A DNA stretch of 44,128 nucleotides from JBQTIU01 sp052387815 (lineage in GTDB: Bacteria; Pseudomonadota; Alphaproteobacteria; CACIAM-22H2): positions 1 to 44,128 of the forward strand of contig JBQTIU010000109.1 of assembly GCA_052387815.1 (NCBI GenBank), in the 5' to 3' direction. Every line of letters begins with the position of its first letter. Position 1 is the stretch's first letter. The notes beneath the pieces are model-generated. The model did no database searches. It was not told the origin of the DNA and saw only the letters and a list, made by a program, of their open reading frames with translations. The position numbers and the translations under genes were made by a program. Positions 7,085-14,850 of the stretch are shown here, piece by piece.

Positions 7085-8581
7085 ATGTCGACGGCTGTCT
7101 TGAAGGACAAGGGCCCGATGGGGGTTGCCCTCAAGGATTCCCGCCTGTTCCGCCAGCAGGCTTACGTCGATGGCGCCTGGGTCGATGCCGAGCGCAAGGC
7201 GGTCGTCCCGGTCGTCAACCCGGCGACCGGCGAGACCATCGGCACGGTCCCCCGCATGGGCGCCGAGGAGACCCGCCGCGCCATCGAGGCGGCGGCGCGC
7301 GCCTTTCCGGCCTGGCGCGCCAAGACCGCGAAGGAGCGCGCCGGCGTGATGCGCCGTTGGTTCGACCTGATGCTGGCGAACCAGGACGATCTCGGCCTGC
7401 TCATGACCACCGAACAAGGCAAGCCGCTCACCGAGGCGAAGGGCGAAGTCGTCTACGCGGCGGCCTTCCTCGAGTGGTTCGGCGAGGAAGCCAAGCGCGT
7501 CTATGGCGACACCATCCCCCAACACCAGCCCGATAAGCGGATCGTCGTCACCAAGGAGCCGGTCGGCGTGGTGGCGTGCATCACGCCGTGGAACTTCCCC
7601 GCGGCGATGATCACCCGCAAGGCGGGACCGGCGATCGCCGCCGGCTGCACGGTCGTCCTCAAGCCGGCCACCGCGACCCCGTATTCGGCCCTCGCGCTCG
7701 CCGAACTCGCCGAGCGGGCCGGGATCCCGAAGGGCGTTTTCAATGTCGTCACCGGCCAGGCCGGAGAGATCGGCGCCGAGCTCACCCGCAACCCGGCCGT
7801 GCGCAAGCTGTCGTTCACCGGCTCGACCGAGATCGGCAAGCAGTTGATGGCGCAATGCGCCGGTACGATGAAGAAGCTGTCGCTTGAGCTCGGCGGCAAC
7901 GCGCCGTTCATCGTCTTCGAGGATGCCGATCTCGATGCCGCGATCGAGGGCGCGATGGCGTCCAAGTACCGCAATGCCGGCCAGACCTGCGTGTGCGCCA
8001 ACCGCTTCCTCGTCCAGGACCAGGTCTACGACGCTTTCGCCGCCAAGCTCATCGAGGCGGTGAGCAAGCTCAAGGTCGGCAATGGGGTCGAGCCCGGAGT
8101 CAACCAGGGACCGCTCATCGACATGAAGGCGGTCGAGAAGGTCGAGAGCCACATCCGCGACGCCACCGCCAAGGGCGCGCGGATCGTGACCGGTGGCCGG
8201 CGCCACAAGCGCGGCGGTAGCTTCTTCGAGCCGACCGTGCTTACGGGGGTGACGACCCAGATGGCGGTGGCGCGCGAGGAGACCTTCGGGCCGGTGGCGC
8301 CCCTGTTCAGCTTCCGCACCGAGCGCGATGCGATCCAGCTTGCCAACGACACCGAGTTCGGGCTCGCCGCCTATTTCTACAGCCGCGACATCGGCCGGGT
8401 GTGGCGGGTGGCCGAGGCGCTCGAATACGGCATCGTCGGCATCAACACCGGCATCATCTCGACCGAGGTGGCGCCGTTCGGCGGCATGAAGGAATCCGGT
8501 CTCGGCCGCGAGGGCTCGAAATACGGCATCGAGGAGTTCCTCGAGATCAAGTACCTGTGCATCGGCGGCATCGATAAGTGA
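7085..8581 (+). CDS. gabD: NADP-dependent succinate-semialdehyde dehydrogenase
   Basis: A 498-residue aldehyde dehydrogenase that oxidises succinate semialdehyde to succinate, the last step of GABA breakdown. The catalytic residues are present: Glu268 in LELGGNAPF and Cys302 in NAGQTCVCANRF. The motif around the cysteine is typical of GabD rather than of general aldehyde dehydrogenases. PWNFPAAMITRK and the NAD(P)-binding FTGSTEIGKQ are also seen. Start 7085 has an AGAGG site at about 7072-7076; the frame extends 19 codons upstream without a better start. A possible -10 box TATACT lies at 7048-7053. No GABA transaminase is nearby, so the enzyme may serve another semialdehyde. Confidence 0.9.
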   Translation: MSTAVLKDKGPMGVALKDSRLFRQQAYVDGAWVDAERKAVVPVVNPATGETIGTVPRMGAEETRRAIEAAARAFPAWRAKTAKERAGVMRRWFDLMLANQDDLGLLMTTEQGKPLTEAKGEVVYAAAFLEWFGEEAKRVYGDTIPQHQPDKRIVVTKEPVGVVACITPWNFPAAMITRKAGPAIAAGCTVVLKPATATPYSALALAELAERAGIPKGVFNVVTGQAGEIGAELTRNPAVRKLSFTGSTEIGKQLMAQCAGTMKKLSLELGGNAPFIVFEDADLDAAIEGAMASKYRNAGQTCVCANRFLVQDQVYDAFAAKLIEAVSKLKVGNGVEPGVNQGPLIDMKAVEKVESHIRDATAKGARIVTGGRRHKRGGSFFEPTVLTGVTTQMAVAREETFGPVAPLFSFRTERDAIQLANDTEFGLAAYFYSRDIGRVWRVAEALEYGIVGINTGIISTEVAPFGGMKESGLGREGSKYGIEEFLEIKYLCIGGIDK

Positions 8582-8743
8582 TGGCCGCTCGCCGGGGCGG
8601 CGGGGCACGAACGCCCCAGTGCGGCGGCGGATGGCGCGCGAACATTCAGGCGACCGCCGGCCTGGATCTGGGAACCCGAGACGGCGCCCCGCGACGGGTG
8701 TCGCGGGCGCAATGAATCACATGAGGCATGGAGGGCCAAGGAC

Positions 8744-9748
8744 ATGATTTCGATCCGAAGCAAAACGACGCTGATCGCAGCGATCGTGGCCGCGGCGCTG
8801 GCGGCTCCTGGCGCGGCCAATGCGCAAGAGAAGATCCGGAATGCCGGAAATTTCGCCACGGAACATTCGAGCAGCGTGGCGATGGAGGTGTTCAGGAGCG
8901 AAGTGGCGCGGCTGACCAACCATCAGCTGAGCGTCGACAATTTCCCGGCGATGCAGCTCGGCGGCGCCAAGGAGAACGTCGACGGCGTGCGCGCCGGAAC
9001 GATCTTCATGACCTGGGTTGGCGCCGCCTTCCTGTCGCGCCTGGTGCCCGAGCTCGAGGCCGTGAGCTTGCCCTTCCTTTTTCCCGATCGCGAGGCCGCG
9101 CTCCGCGTCATCGACGGGCCGGTCGGCGACCTCCTCGACCACCAGCTGCGCGCCAAGGGCTTCGTGTCGCTGGGCTGGATGGAGCTCGGCCAGCGCCATG
9201 TCACCAACAGCAAGCGACCCATCGCCTCGCTCGCCGACCTCAAGGGCCTGAAGATCCGCCTGCAGCCGAACGAGACCCATCTCGCGACCTTCCGCGCGCT
9301 CGGCGCCAACGCGGTGGCGATGGACGTGAAGGAGCTCTACTCCGCCCTCCAGCAGGGCGTCATGGATGGTCAGGAGAATCCCTTCGCGATCATCGAGGCG
9401 AATCGCTACTTCGAGGTCCAGAAATACGTCTCGAACACCGGGCACTTCTTCGATTTCATCAGCGTCGTCGCGAACCACCGGCAATTCGAGGCGATGAAGC
9501 CCGAGACCCGGACGGCGGTTCGCACGGCGATGGCGTCCGCGATCGCCCACCAGCGCAAACTGGCGGCCGAGGCGGACAAGGCGGCCTTGGCGACGCTGCG
9601 GAGCAAGGGGATGCAGTACAACGAAATATCCCCGGCGCTGCGGGCCGAGCTTCGCGAGGCGACCAAGGGGGTCATCGACGAGGTCAGGAAGCGCGCCGGC
9701 GCGGACCTTGTCGACCGGGTCCTTGCCGAGACGCGGAAGTCGTCGTGA
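8744..9748 (+). CDS. TRAP transporter substrate-binding protein (DctP family)
   Basis: A 334-residue periplasmic protein with a signal peptide ending near ANAQE. It has the DctP core, with LADLKGLKIRLQPNETHL (the conserved Arg that binds the ligand carboxylate) and ALQQGVMDGQENPF. It should capture an organic acid for the DctQ/DctM membrane subunits encoded next. An AAGGA-type site precedes ATG 8744. The 162 bases upstream, after gabD, contain only GC-rich short dyads. Confidence 0.9.
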   Translation: MISIRSKTTLIAAIVAAALAAPGAANAQEKIRNAGNFATEHSSSVAMEVFRSEVARLTNHQLSVDNFPAMQLGGAKENVDGVRAGTIFMTWVGAAFLSRLVPELEAVSLPFLFPDREAALRVIDGPVGDLLDHQLRAKGFVSLGWMELGQRHVTNSKRPIASLADLKGLKIRLQPNETHLATFRALGANAVAMDVKELYSALQQGVMDGQENPFAIIEANRYFEVQKYVSNTGHFFDFISVVANHRQFEAMKPETRTAVRTAMASAIAHQRKLAAEADKAALATLRSKGMQYNEISPALRAELREATKGVIDEVRKRAGADLVDRVLAETRKSS

Positions 9749-9790
9749 CCGGCCGAGTTGCGCTGGCCTAGAGAACACGGCCGAGCCCCG

Positions 9791-10291
9791 GTGCCGGTCG
9801 GGCGGTCCGTCCTCGAATCGGGCCTCGATCTCGTGGACGCCGCCGTCGCCAACGCGATCGTCGCCATCATGGCGGTCATGGTGGCGATCGTGGCGACGCA
9901 GGTGGGGCTCCGCTACGGCTTCAACAGCTCGATCGACTGGGCGGACGAGATCTCGCGCCTCTGTTTCGTGTGGTCGATCTTTCTGGCCATTCCGCTGGGG
10001 ATCAAGCGGGGGGCGCATATCGGGATCGAGTTGCTGGTCGCCCGCCTTCCCGCCGCCGGTCGCGACATGCTGTATCGTGCGATGGCCGTCCTCTCGATGC
10101 TGCTCATGGGCCTGGTCGGCTACGAGGCGTTCAAGCTGACGCTCGACCAATGGGACGAGCCGATGCCGACCGTCGAGGCCTCGGTCGCGCTCTTCATGCT
10201 ACCCGTTGGCCTCGGGGCCACCCACAGCCTCCTCCATCTCTTCCGCCTGGTGATCCGCGGCGAGCCGGCCCGCGAGGCCATCGCCGAATGA
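9791..10291 (+). CDS. TRAP transporter small membrane subunit (DctQ family)
   Basis: A short membrane protein of about 166 residues with four predicted hydrophobic helices and DctQ hallmarks: GLRYGFNSSIDWADEISRL near the first helices and FLAIPLGIKRGAHIGIELL after them. It bridges the binding protein and the large DctM subunit. The start is uncertain. GTG 9791 is used here; a TTG at 9758 in the same frame would add eleven residues. Its TGA overlaps the ATG of the next gene by four bases. Confidence 0.85.
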   Translation: MPVGRSVLESGLDLVDAAVANAIVAIMAVMVAIVATQVGLRYGFNSSIDWADEISRLCFVWSIFLAIPLGIKRGAHIGIELLVARLPAAGRDMLYRAMAVLSMLLMGLVGYEAFKLTLDQWDEPMPTVEASVALFMLPVGLGATHSLLHLFRLVIRGEPAREAIAE

Positions 10292-11568
10292 GTCTCGTCA
10301 TCCTCGCCGTTTTCATGGGGCTGGGCGTCCTCGGCATGCCGCTGGCGTTCGCGCTGGGTTTCAGCGGCCTCGCCGCGCTGTGGCTGAGCGACATCGACTT
10401 CAACATGGTGCCGCAGCGCATGATGCACTCGGTCAACTCGTTCCCGCTGATGTCGATCCCGTTCTTCATGCTCGCAGGCGAGCTGATGATCAAGGCGGGC
10501 ATCATGGAGCGGCTCATCGAGCTCGCGAATGCGTTCGTCGGCCGCGTCCGCGGCGGACTGGCGCACGTCACGCTGATATCGGGTGCGGGGCTCGCGGCGG
10601 TGTCGGGGGCGGCGGTCGCGGACGCCAGCGCCCTCAGCGCGACGCTTGTCCCCTCGCTCAAGAAGTCCTACGGCCTGGGGTTCGCCAGCGCCATCGTCGC
10701 GGCGGCCGCGAATCTCGGCCCCATCATCCCGCCGAGCAACGCGATGATCGTCTACGCGTTCATGGCGGGCTCGACCGTATCGGTCGGCGGGATGTTCATG
10801 GCCGGGGTGATCCCGGGGCTCATCATCACCGCCGCGATGATGGTCCTGTGCAGTCTCATGGCCGGCTGGCGGAACTATCCGCTGACCGGGGACGGTGTCA
10901 GCCTGCGGAACATCCTGTTCCAGCTGCGGCGGTCGTTCGTGATCTTCCTCATGCCCGTGATCGTGATCGGCGGCATCGTCGGCGGCGCCTTCACCGCGAC
11001 CGAGGGCTCGGCGATCGCGGTCGTCTATTCGCTCGTCATCGGCTTCTTGGTGACGCGCAAGCTGAAGCTCGCGGATCTGCCCGGCGCGATGCTGAACGCC
11101 GCGATCACCACCGCGATCGTCGGCGCCCTCATCGCCTTCGCCTCGGCGGTCACCTTCCTGCTGACGGTCGACCTGCTGCCGGCGAAGCTTTCGGTGCTGA
11201 TCCGTCAGATCACCGACGATCCGTTCCTGTTCAATCTGCTCGTCGCGGCGATGCTGTTCGTGGTCGGCATGTTCATGGAGTCGAACGCCGCCTACATCAT
11301 GCTCGTGCCGCTGTTCCATCCGCTGGCGATCGAGTTCGGCCTCGATCCGCTGCACTTCGGCTTTCTCTTCGTGCTCAACCTGGTGATCGGCATGCTGACG
11401 CCACCCGTGGGGGTCGTTCTCTTCGTCGTCTGCGGCATGACCGGGGTTTCCATGGGGCAGCTGGTTCGACATGTATGGCCGTTCATCGCGCTGATGTACG
11501 GCGTGCTCTTTGTCTGCATGGTGTATCCGCCGCTCGTCACCGCCTTGCCGCGCGCGCTCGGCTATTAG
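10288..11568 (+). CDS. TRAP transporter large permease subunit (DctM family)
   Basis: A 426-residue multi-helix inner-membrane protein that forms the sodium-coupled transport channel. Family features are FPLMSIPFFMLAGELMIKAG near the N-terminus, the glycine-rich SGAGLAAVSGAAVADASA, LGPIIPPSNAMIVYA and the C-terminal LTPPVGVVLFVVCGM. It starts at ATG 10288 in an ATGA overlap with dctQ, so dctP-dctQ-dctM is a single operon. The likely substrate is a carboxylic acid, possibly one processed by the following racemase/decarboxylase-fold protein. Confidence 0.92.
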   Translation: MSLVILAVFMGLGVLGMPLAFALGFSGLAALWLSDIDFNMVPQRMMHSVNSFPLMSIPFFMLAGELMIKAGIMERLIELANAFVGRVRGGLAHVTLISGAGLAAVSGAAVADASALSATLVPSLKKSYGLGFASAIVAAAANLGPIIPPSNAMIVYAFMAGSTVSVGGMFMAGVIPGLIITAAMMVLCSLMAGWRNYPLTGDGVSLRNILFQLRRSFVIFLMPVIVIGGIVGGAFTATEGSAIAVVYSLVIGFLVTRKLKLADLPGAMLNAAITTAIVGALIAFASAVTFLLTVDLLPAKLSVLIRQITDDPFLFNLLVAAMLFVVGMFMESNAAYIMLVPLFHPLAIEFGLDPLHFGFLFVLNLVIGMLTPPVGVVLFVVCGMTGVSMGQLVRHVWPFIALMYGVLFVCMVYPPLVTALPRALGY

Positions 11569-11631
11569 CAGGCTGCTCGTCATGCCGGTTGCAGCGACGT
11601 CTATGCACATGCGCGCCGCGCGGACTCGTTC

Positions 11632-12360
11632 ATGAGCAAGCGCGTCTTGCTCGGAATGCTGACGCCGTCGTCGAACACGATCCTGGAGCCGGTGACGAGC
11701 GCCATGTTGGCCGGCCTTCCCGAGGTGACGGCGCATTTCGGGCGGTTTCGGGTGACCGAAATCTCGCTCGGCGAAAAGGCGCTCGACCAGTTCGACCACC
11801 GGCCGCTCCTCGAGGCGTCGCTGCTGCTGGCGGACGCGCGCGCCGACGTTATCGCGTGGAACGGCACGTCCGGCGGGTGGCTGGGCTTGCACCGCGACCG
11901 CGCGCTGTGCGCCGCGATCGGGAACGAGACCGGGATCCCCGCGACGTCCTCGGTCCTGGCGCTCGCCGACATTTTTCGGCTGACGGGCGTGACGCGGTAC
12001 GGGCTCGTCACACCCTATTTGGACGACATCCAGGCGAGGACGATCGCCAACTTCGCCCATGAAGGCTTCGAGTGCGTGGGCGAGCGTCACCTGAACGACC
12101 GCGGGAACTTCTCTTTCTCGGCGGTCGCGGCCGAAACGATCGCACGCCTGGTGGGCGAGGTGGCGCAGGCCAAGCCGCAGGCCATCACCATCTTCTGCAC
12201 CAATATGAAGGGCGCGCCCCTGGTCGACGCGCTCGAGCGCGAGATCGCCATACCGATTTATGATACCGTGGCGACGGCGGTTTGGAGCTCGCTGCGTATC
12301 GCCGGCGTCGACCCTTCCCGGGTGAAGGGGTGGGGCCGGCTGTTCCAGGAAGTCAGGTAA
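11632..12360 (+). CDS. Asp/Glu racemase-superfamily protein, single-Cys (AMDase/maleate-isomerase-like)
   Basis: A 242-residue protein with the fold pattern of maleate isomerase and arylmalonate decarboxylase: LTPSSNTILEP at the N-terminus, then two active-site loops. Racemases and maleate isomerase use two cysteines. Here the first position is glycine (WNGTSGG, Gly78) and only the second is cysteine (IFCTNMKG, Cys189). Arylmalonate decarboxylase shows this same Gly/Cys arrangement, so decarboxylation or single-cysteine isomerisation of a malonate- or maleate-like acid is a reasonable inference. It lies 63 bases after dctM, which suggests it acts on the compound imported by the TRAP system. 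Confidence 0.8.
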   Translation: MSKRVLLGMLTPSSNTILEPVTSAMLAGLPEVTAHFGRFRVTEISLGEKALDQFDHRPLLEASLLLADARADVIAWNGTSGGWLGLHRDRALCAAIGNETGIPATSSVLALADIFRLTGVTRYGLVTPYLDDIQARTIANFAHEGFECVGERHLNDRGNFSFSAVAAETIARLVGEVAQAKPQAITIFCTNMKGAPLVDALEREIAIPIYDTVATAVWSSLRIAGVDPSRVKGWGRLFQEVR

Positions 12361-12379
12361 TGCGGAGAAGGGGCGGGGC

Positions 12380-13768
12380 GTGCCCGAGTACGATTTCGAC
12401 CTCGTGACCATCGGCGCCGGGTCGGGCGGGGTCGCGGCCTCGCGGCGCGCGGCCTGGTTGGGCGCGCGCGTCGGCCTGGTCGAGGCGGTGCGGGTCGGCG
12501 GCACCTGCGTGCTGCGCGGCTGCATCCCCAAGAAGCTCTTGGTTTACGGCGTCCATTTCGCCGCCGAGATCGAGGATGCCGCCGGCTACGGCTGGACCAT
12601 CGCGGGTGCGCGCCTCGACTGGCCACAGCTGATCGCCGCCAAGGACCGCGAACTCGACCGCCTAAACGGCATCTACATCGAGATGCTGAAGGAGGCGGGC
12701 GTCGAGATCGTGGACGGCCACGCCCGCCTCCTCGGCCCGAACGAGGTGCAAGTGGGTACACGCAGGCTGCGCGCCAAGTACATCCTGATCGCCACCGGCG
12801 GCCGGCCGGAGCTTCCCGCCATTCCGGGCATCGAGCACGCGTTCACCTCGAACGAGGCCCTCGACCTCGAGGCGCTGCCGCGGACCCTGGTCATCGTCGG
12901 CGGCGGCTATATCGCGGTCGAGTTCGCCGGCATCTTCAATGCCGCCGGGGTCGAGGTCATGCAGCTCATCCGCGCGCCCCAGATCCTGCGCGGCTTCGAC
13001 GAAGATGTGCGCGCGCATCTGGCGGCCGAGATGCGGAGCCGGGGGATCAAAATCCGCCCGGGCGTCAGGGTGGCGCGCATCGACCCCGTTGACGACGGCT
13101 ACCGCCTGACCACGGCGGCCGGCGAGACCATCGAGGCCGGGGGCGTGATGTACGCGACCGGGCGAGCGCCCAACAGCGCCGGCCTCGGCCTCGAATCCGT
13201 GGGCATCCGCACCGACGAGCGGGGCGCGATCGCGGTCGACGAGTGGCAGCAGACCACGACGCCCGGCGTGTTCGCGATCGGCGACTGCACCGACCGGCTC
13301 AGGCTCACGCCGGTGGCGATCGCGGAGGGCCGCGCGCTGGCCGAGACGCTGTTCAACCGCAATCCGACCAAGATGGATCACGCCGACGTGCCGAGCGCCG
13401 TCTTCAGCCAACCGCCGGTCGCCACGGTCGGCCTCACCGAGGACGCGGCCCGGGCGCTGGGGCCGGTCGACGTCTACCGGGCGGTGTTCCGGCCGCTGAA
13501 GCACACGCTCTCCGGCCGCCAGGAAAAGGCGATGATGAAACTGGTGGTCGAGCGCGCCAGCGGCCGGGTGCGCGGCTGCCACATGGTGGGCCCGGACGCG
13601 CCGGAAATCATCCAGGGCCTCGCCATCGCGGTGAAGGCGGGGTTGACCAAGCGGCGGTTCGATCAGACGGTCGCCATCCATCCGACCGCGGCCGAGGAAT
13701 TCGTGCTGATGCGCGAGCCCGTCAAGCCGGACGCGGCGCTCGACAAGGGGGCGGCGGAGGGAGCGTAA
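12380..13768 (+). CDS. gor: Glutathione-disulfide reductase
   Basis: A 462-residue flavoprotein disulfide reductase that uses NADPH to reduce oxidised glutathione. It has the FAD motif IGAGSGGVAASRRAA, the redox-active cysteines Cys43 and Cys48 in GGTCVLRGCIPKK, a second Rossmann motif GGGYIAVEFAG, FAIGDCTD and a C-terminal HPTAAEEF with the catalytic His. The GTG start at 12380 follows a purine-rich site (GGAGAAGGGG) 20 bases after the previous gene, so it may be the last gene of the TRAP operon. Its TAA stop lies at the edge of the palindrome at 13767. Confidence 0.9.
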   Translation: MPEYDFDLVTIGAGSGGVAASRRAAWLGARVGLVEAVRVGGTCVLRGCIPKKLLVYGVHFAAEIEDAAGYGWTIAGARLDWPQLIAAKDRELDRLNGIYIEMLKEAGVEIVDGHARLLGPNEVQVGTRRLRAKYILIATGGRPELPAIPGIEHAFTSNEALDLEALPRTLVIVGGGYIAVEFAGIFNAAGVEVMQLIRAPQILRGFDEDVRAHLAAEMRSRGIKIRPGVRVARIDPVDDGYRLTTAAGETIEAGGVMYATGRAPNSAGLGLESVGIRTDERGAIAVDEWQQTTTPGVFAIGDCTDRLRLTPVAIAEGRALAETLFNRNPTKMDHADVPSAVFSQPPVATVGLTEDAARALGPVDVYRAVFRPLKHTLSGRQEKAMMKLVVERASGRVRGCHMVGPDAPEIIQGLAIAVKAGLTKRRFDQTVAIHPTAAEEFVLMREPVKPDAALDKGAAEGA

Positions 13769-13843
13769 AAGGGGACGCTACCCTTTATTCCTTGCTTTTT
13801 TGTGCCTTATTGGCAACATGAATAAACGGTAGCGTCCCCTTTT
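13767..13843. repeat. 77-bp palindromic element, possibly acting as a bidirectional terminator
   Basis: AAAAGGGGACGCTACC (13767-13782) is matched perfectly by its reverse complement at 13828-13843. After one mismatched C on each side, TTTATTC (13784-13790) pairs with GAATAAA (13820-13826), so the arms reach about 24 bp. The outer arms begin with A4 and end in T5, giving terminator character in both directions. The form recalls short elements mobilised by REP-associated transposases, but no transposase is adjacent. Confidence 0.75.
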
Positions 13844-13865
13844 TCGCGGGCTGCAGGAGACCGAC

Positions 13866-14084
13866 ATGGCCGCTATGCAGGCGCGCATCAACATCGTCTT
13901 GGACCCGGAGTTGCGCGCCGTGATCGCCGGGCTGGCGCGGCGCCGCAAAGCGTCGGTGCCGGCGGTGGTCGTGGAGCTGATCCGCGATGCTGTCGAGCGG
14001 CACGAGGATTTGCTGCTCGCGCGGTTGGCGACCCAACGGGAGCGCCAATCCCGCAAGACTGTGCGGCACGACAAGGCGTGGTAG
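13866..14084 (+). CDS. Ribbon-helix-helix antitoxin
   Basis: A 72-residue protein with an N-terminal beta strand (ARINIVLDPEL) followed by two helices (RAVIAGLARRRKASVPAVVVELIRDAV split by a turn). This is the RHH DNA-binding pattern of CopG/RelB-like antitoxins. The basic C-terminal tail would bind the toxin encoded eight bases downstream. An AGGAG site precedes ATG 13866. It probably represses its own operon. The pair sits just after a palindromic element, which fits recent gain. Confidence 0.65.
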   Translation: MAAMQARINIVLDPELRAVIAGLARRRKASVPAVVVELIRDAVERHEDLLLARLATQRERQSRKTVRHDKAW

Positions 14085-14091
14085 ACCGCGT

Positions 14092-14508
14092 TTGACGCCA
14101 GCGGCATGGCGCATCGAATATCTCGTCGTCGTCGACAGGGACATTCCGGCGCTGCCCAAGCGGATACGAGGAACGATCGAATGGGCCATCGAGATGCGGC
14201 TCGCGAGCGACCCGGTCGGTTACGGAAAGCCTCTCTGGTACAGCCTCGCGGGCCATCGGCGCCTGCGCGTCGGCGACTATCGAATCGTCTATCGCGTCGC
14301 CCCGGCCAGCAAGACAGTCATCGTATCGGTGATTCAGCACCGCAAGGACGCATATGGGGATGGACCAACTCGGCCGTACCCCGGCGCGTGGGTTCCCCCT
14401 TTCATGGCACCGGGACGAGGGCGTCGGTGCGGCCATCGCGGCTCCGACGAGATTACGGCGAGAGCGGCTCGCCCTGATAACTCCGGCGGTCAGGGCGGAT
14501 ATGATTGA
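14092..14508 (+). CDS. RelE/ParE-family toxin with an unusual C-terminal tail
   Basis: The first 88 or so residues look like a RelE/ParE toxin: AAWRIEYLVVVDRDI, LPKRIRGTIEWAIEMRL, GKPLWYSLAGHRRLRVGDYRI split over strands, and the closing IQHRKDAYGD. Such toxins usually stop there, at 85-95 residues. Here the frame continues about 50 more residues with low-complexity Gly/Pro/Arg sequence, to a stop at 14506. TTG 14092 is the closest in-frame start after the antitoxin stop; no ATG or GTG lies near. The tail could come from loss of the original stop, and the toxin may be inactive. Confidence 0.6.
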   Translation: MTPAAWRIEYLVVVDRDIPALPKRIRGTIEWAIEMRLASDPVGYGKPLWYSLAGHRRLRVGDYRIVYRVAPASKTVIVSVIQHRKDAYGDGPTRPYPGAWVPPFMAPGRGRRCGHRGSDEITARAARPDNSGGQGGYD

Positions 14509-14536
14509 GATATGAGCAGCATTGTCTTCGACACCC

Positions 14537-14770
14537 ATGTTCGTGAAACGCCTCACGGCGGCCGGAATGCCGGAGGCGCAGGCCGAGATATTGGCCGAAG
14601 AGCAGGTCCAGTTGATTGACGAACGGCTGGCGACCAAACGCGACTTGAAGGAACTCGAAACGACCTTGCGATCCGATATCGAATTGTTGAAGCGCGACAT
14701 GACGATTCGCCTCGGAGGAATGTTGGCGGCCTCGATCGCCATCGGGGCGGCACTGGTCAAGGTGTTGTAG
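14537..14770 (+). CDS. Small coiled-coil protein with a C-terminal membrane helix; 5' end frameshifted
   Basis: From ATG 14537 the frame gives 77 residues: FVKRLTAAGMPEAQAEILAEE, a helical LATKRDLKELETTLRSDI region and a hydrophobic C-terminal helix (GGMLAASIAIGAALV). This matches the small DUF1640/CCDC90-like family common in Proteobacteria. Those proteins normally begin like MSxIxFDTHxFVKRL. Here MSSIVFDTH is encoded from ATG 14513 in another frame, and two bases appear to be missing at 14539-14540, so the conserved start is out of frame. Either translation begins at 14537 or the gene is broken. Function unknown. Confidence 0.55.
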   Translation: MFVKRLTAAGMPEAQAEILAEEQVQLIDERLATKRDLKELETTLRSDIELLKRDMTIRLGGMLAASIAIGAALVKVL

Positions 14771-14850
14771 CTCGTACTTTTCGACCGTTCCGGAGGACCG
14801 TTGGGCCCACCGATGTTCGATGGGCCGCCTTGGCGGCAAGCAAGCTGCTT

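Noticed and set aside
5618..8608. 996-residue leftward open frame opposite the M20 and gabD genes
   Set aside because: The composition is typical of an antisense shadow in GC-rich DNA and both sense genes have full family motifs.
8582..8743. GC-rich gap before dctP checked for a repeat or small gene
   Set aside because: Contains only weak dyads (GGGGC/GCCCC) and no frame with a ribosome site or family pattern.
10120..12531. 803-residue leftward open frame
   Set aside because: It lies opposite dctM and the racemase-fold gene and is low-complexity (Arg, Asp, His, Gln).
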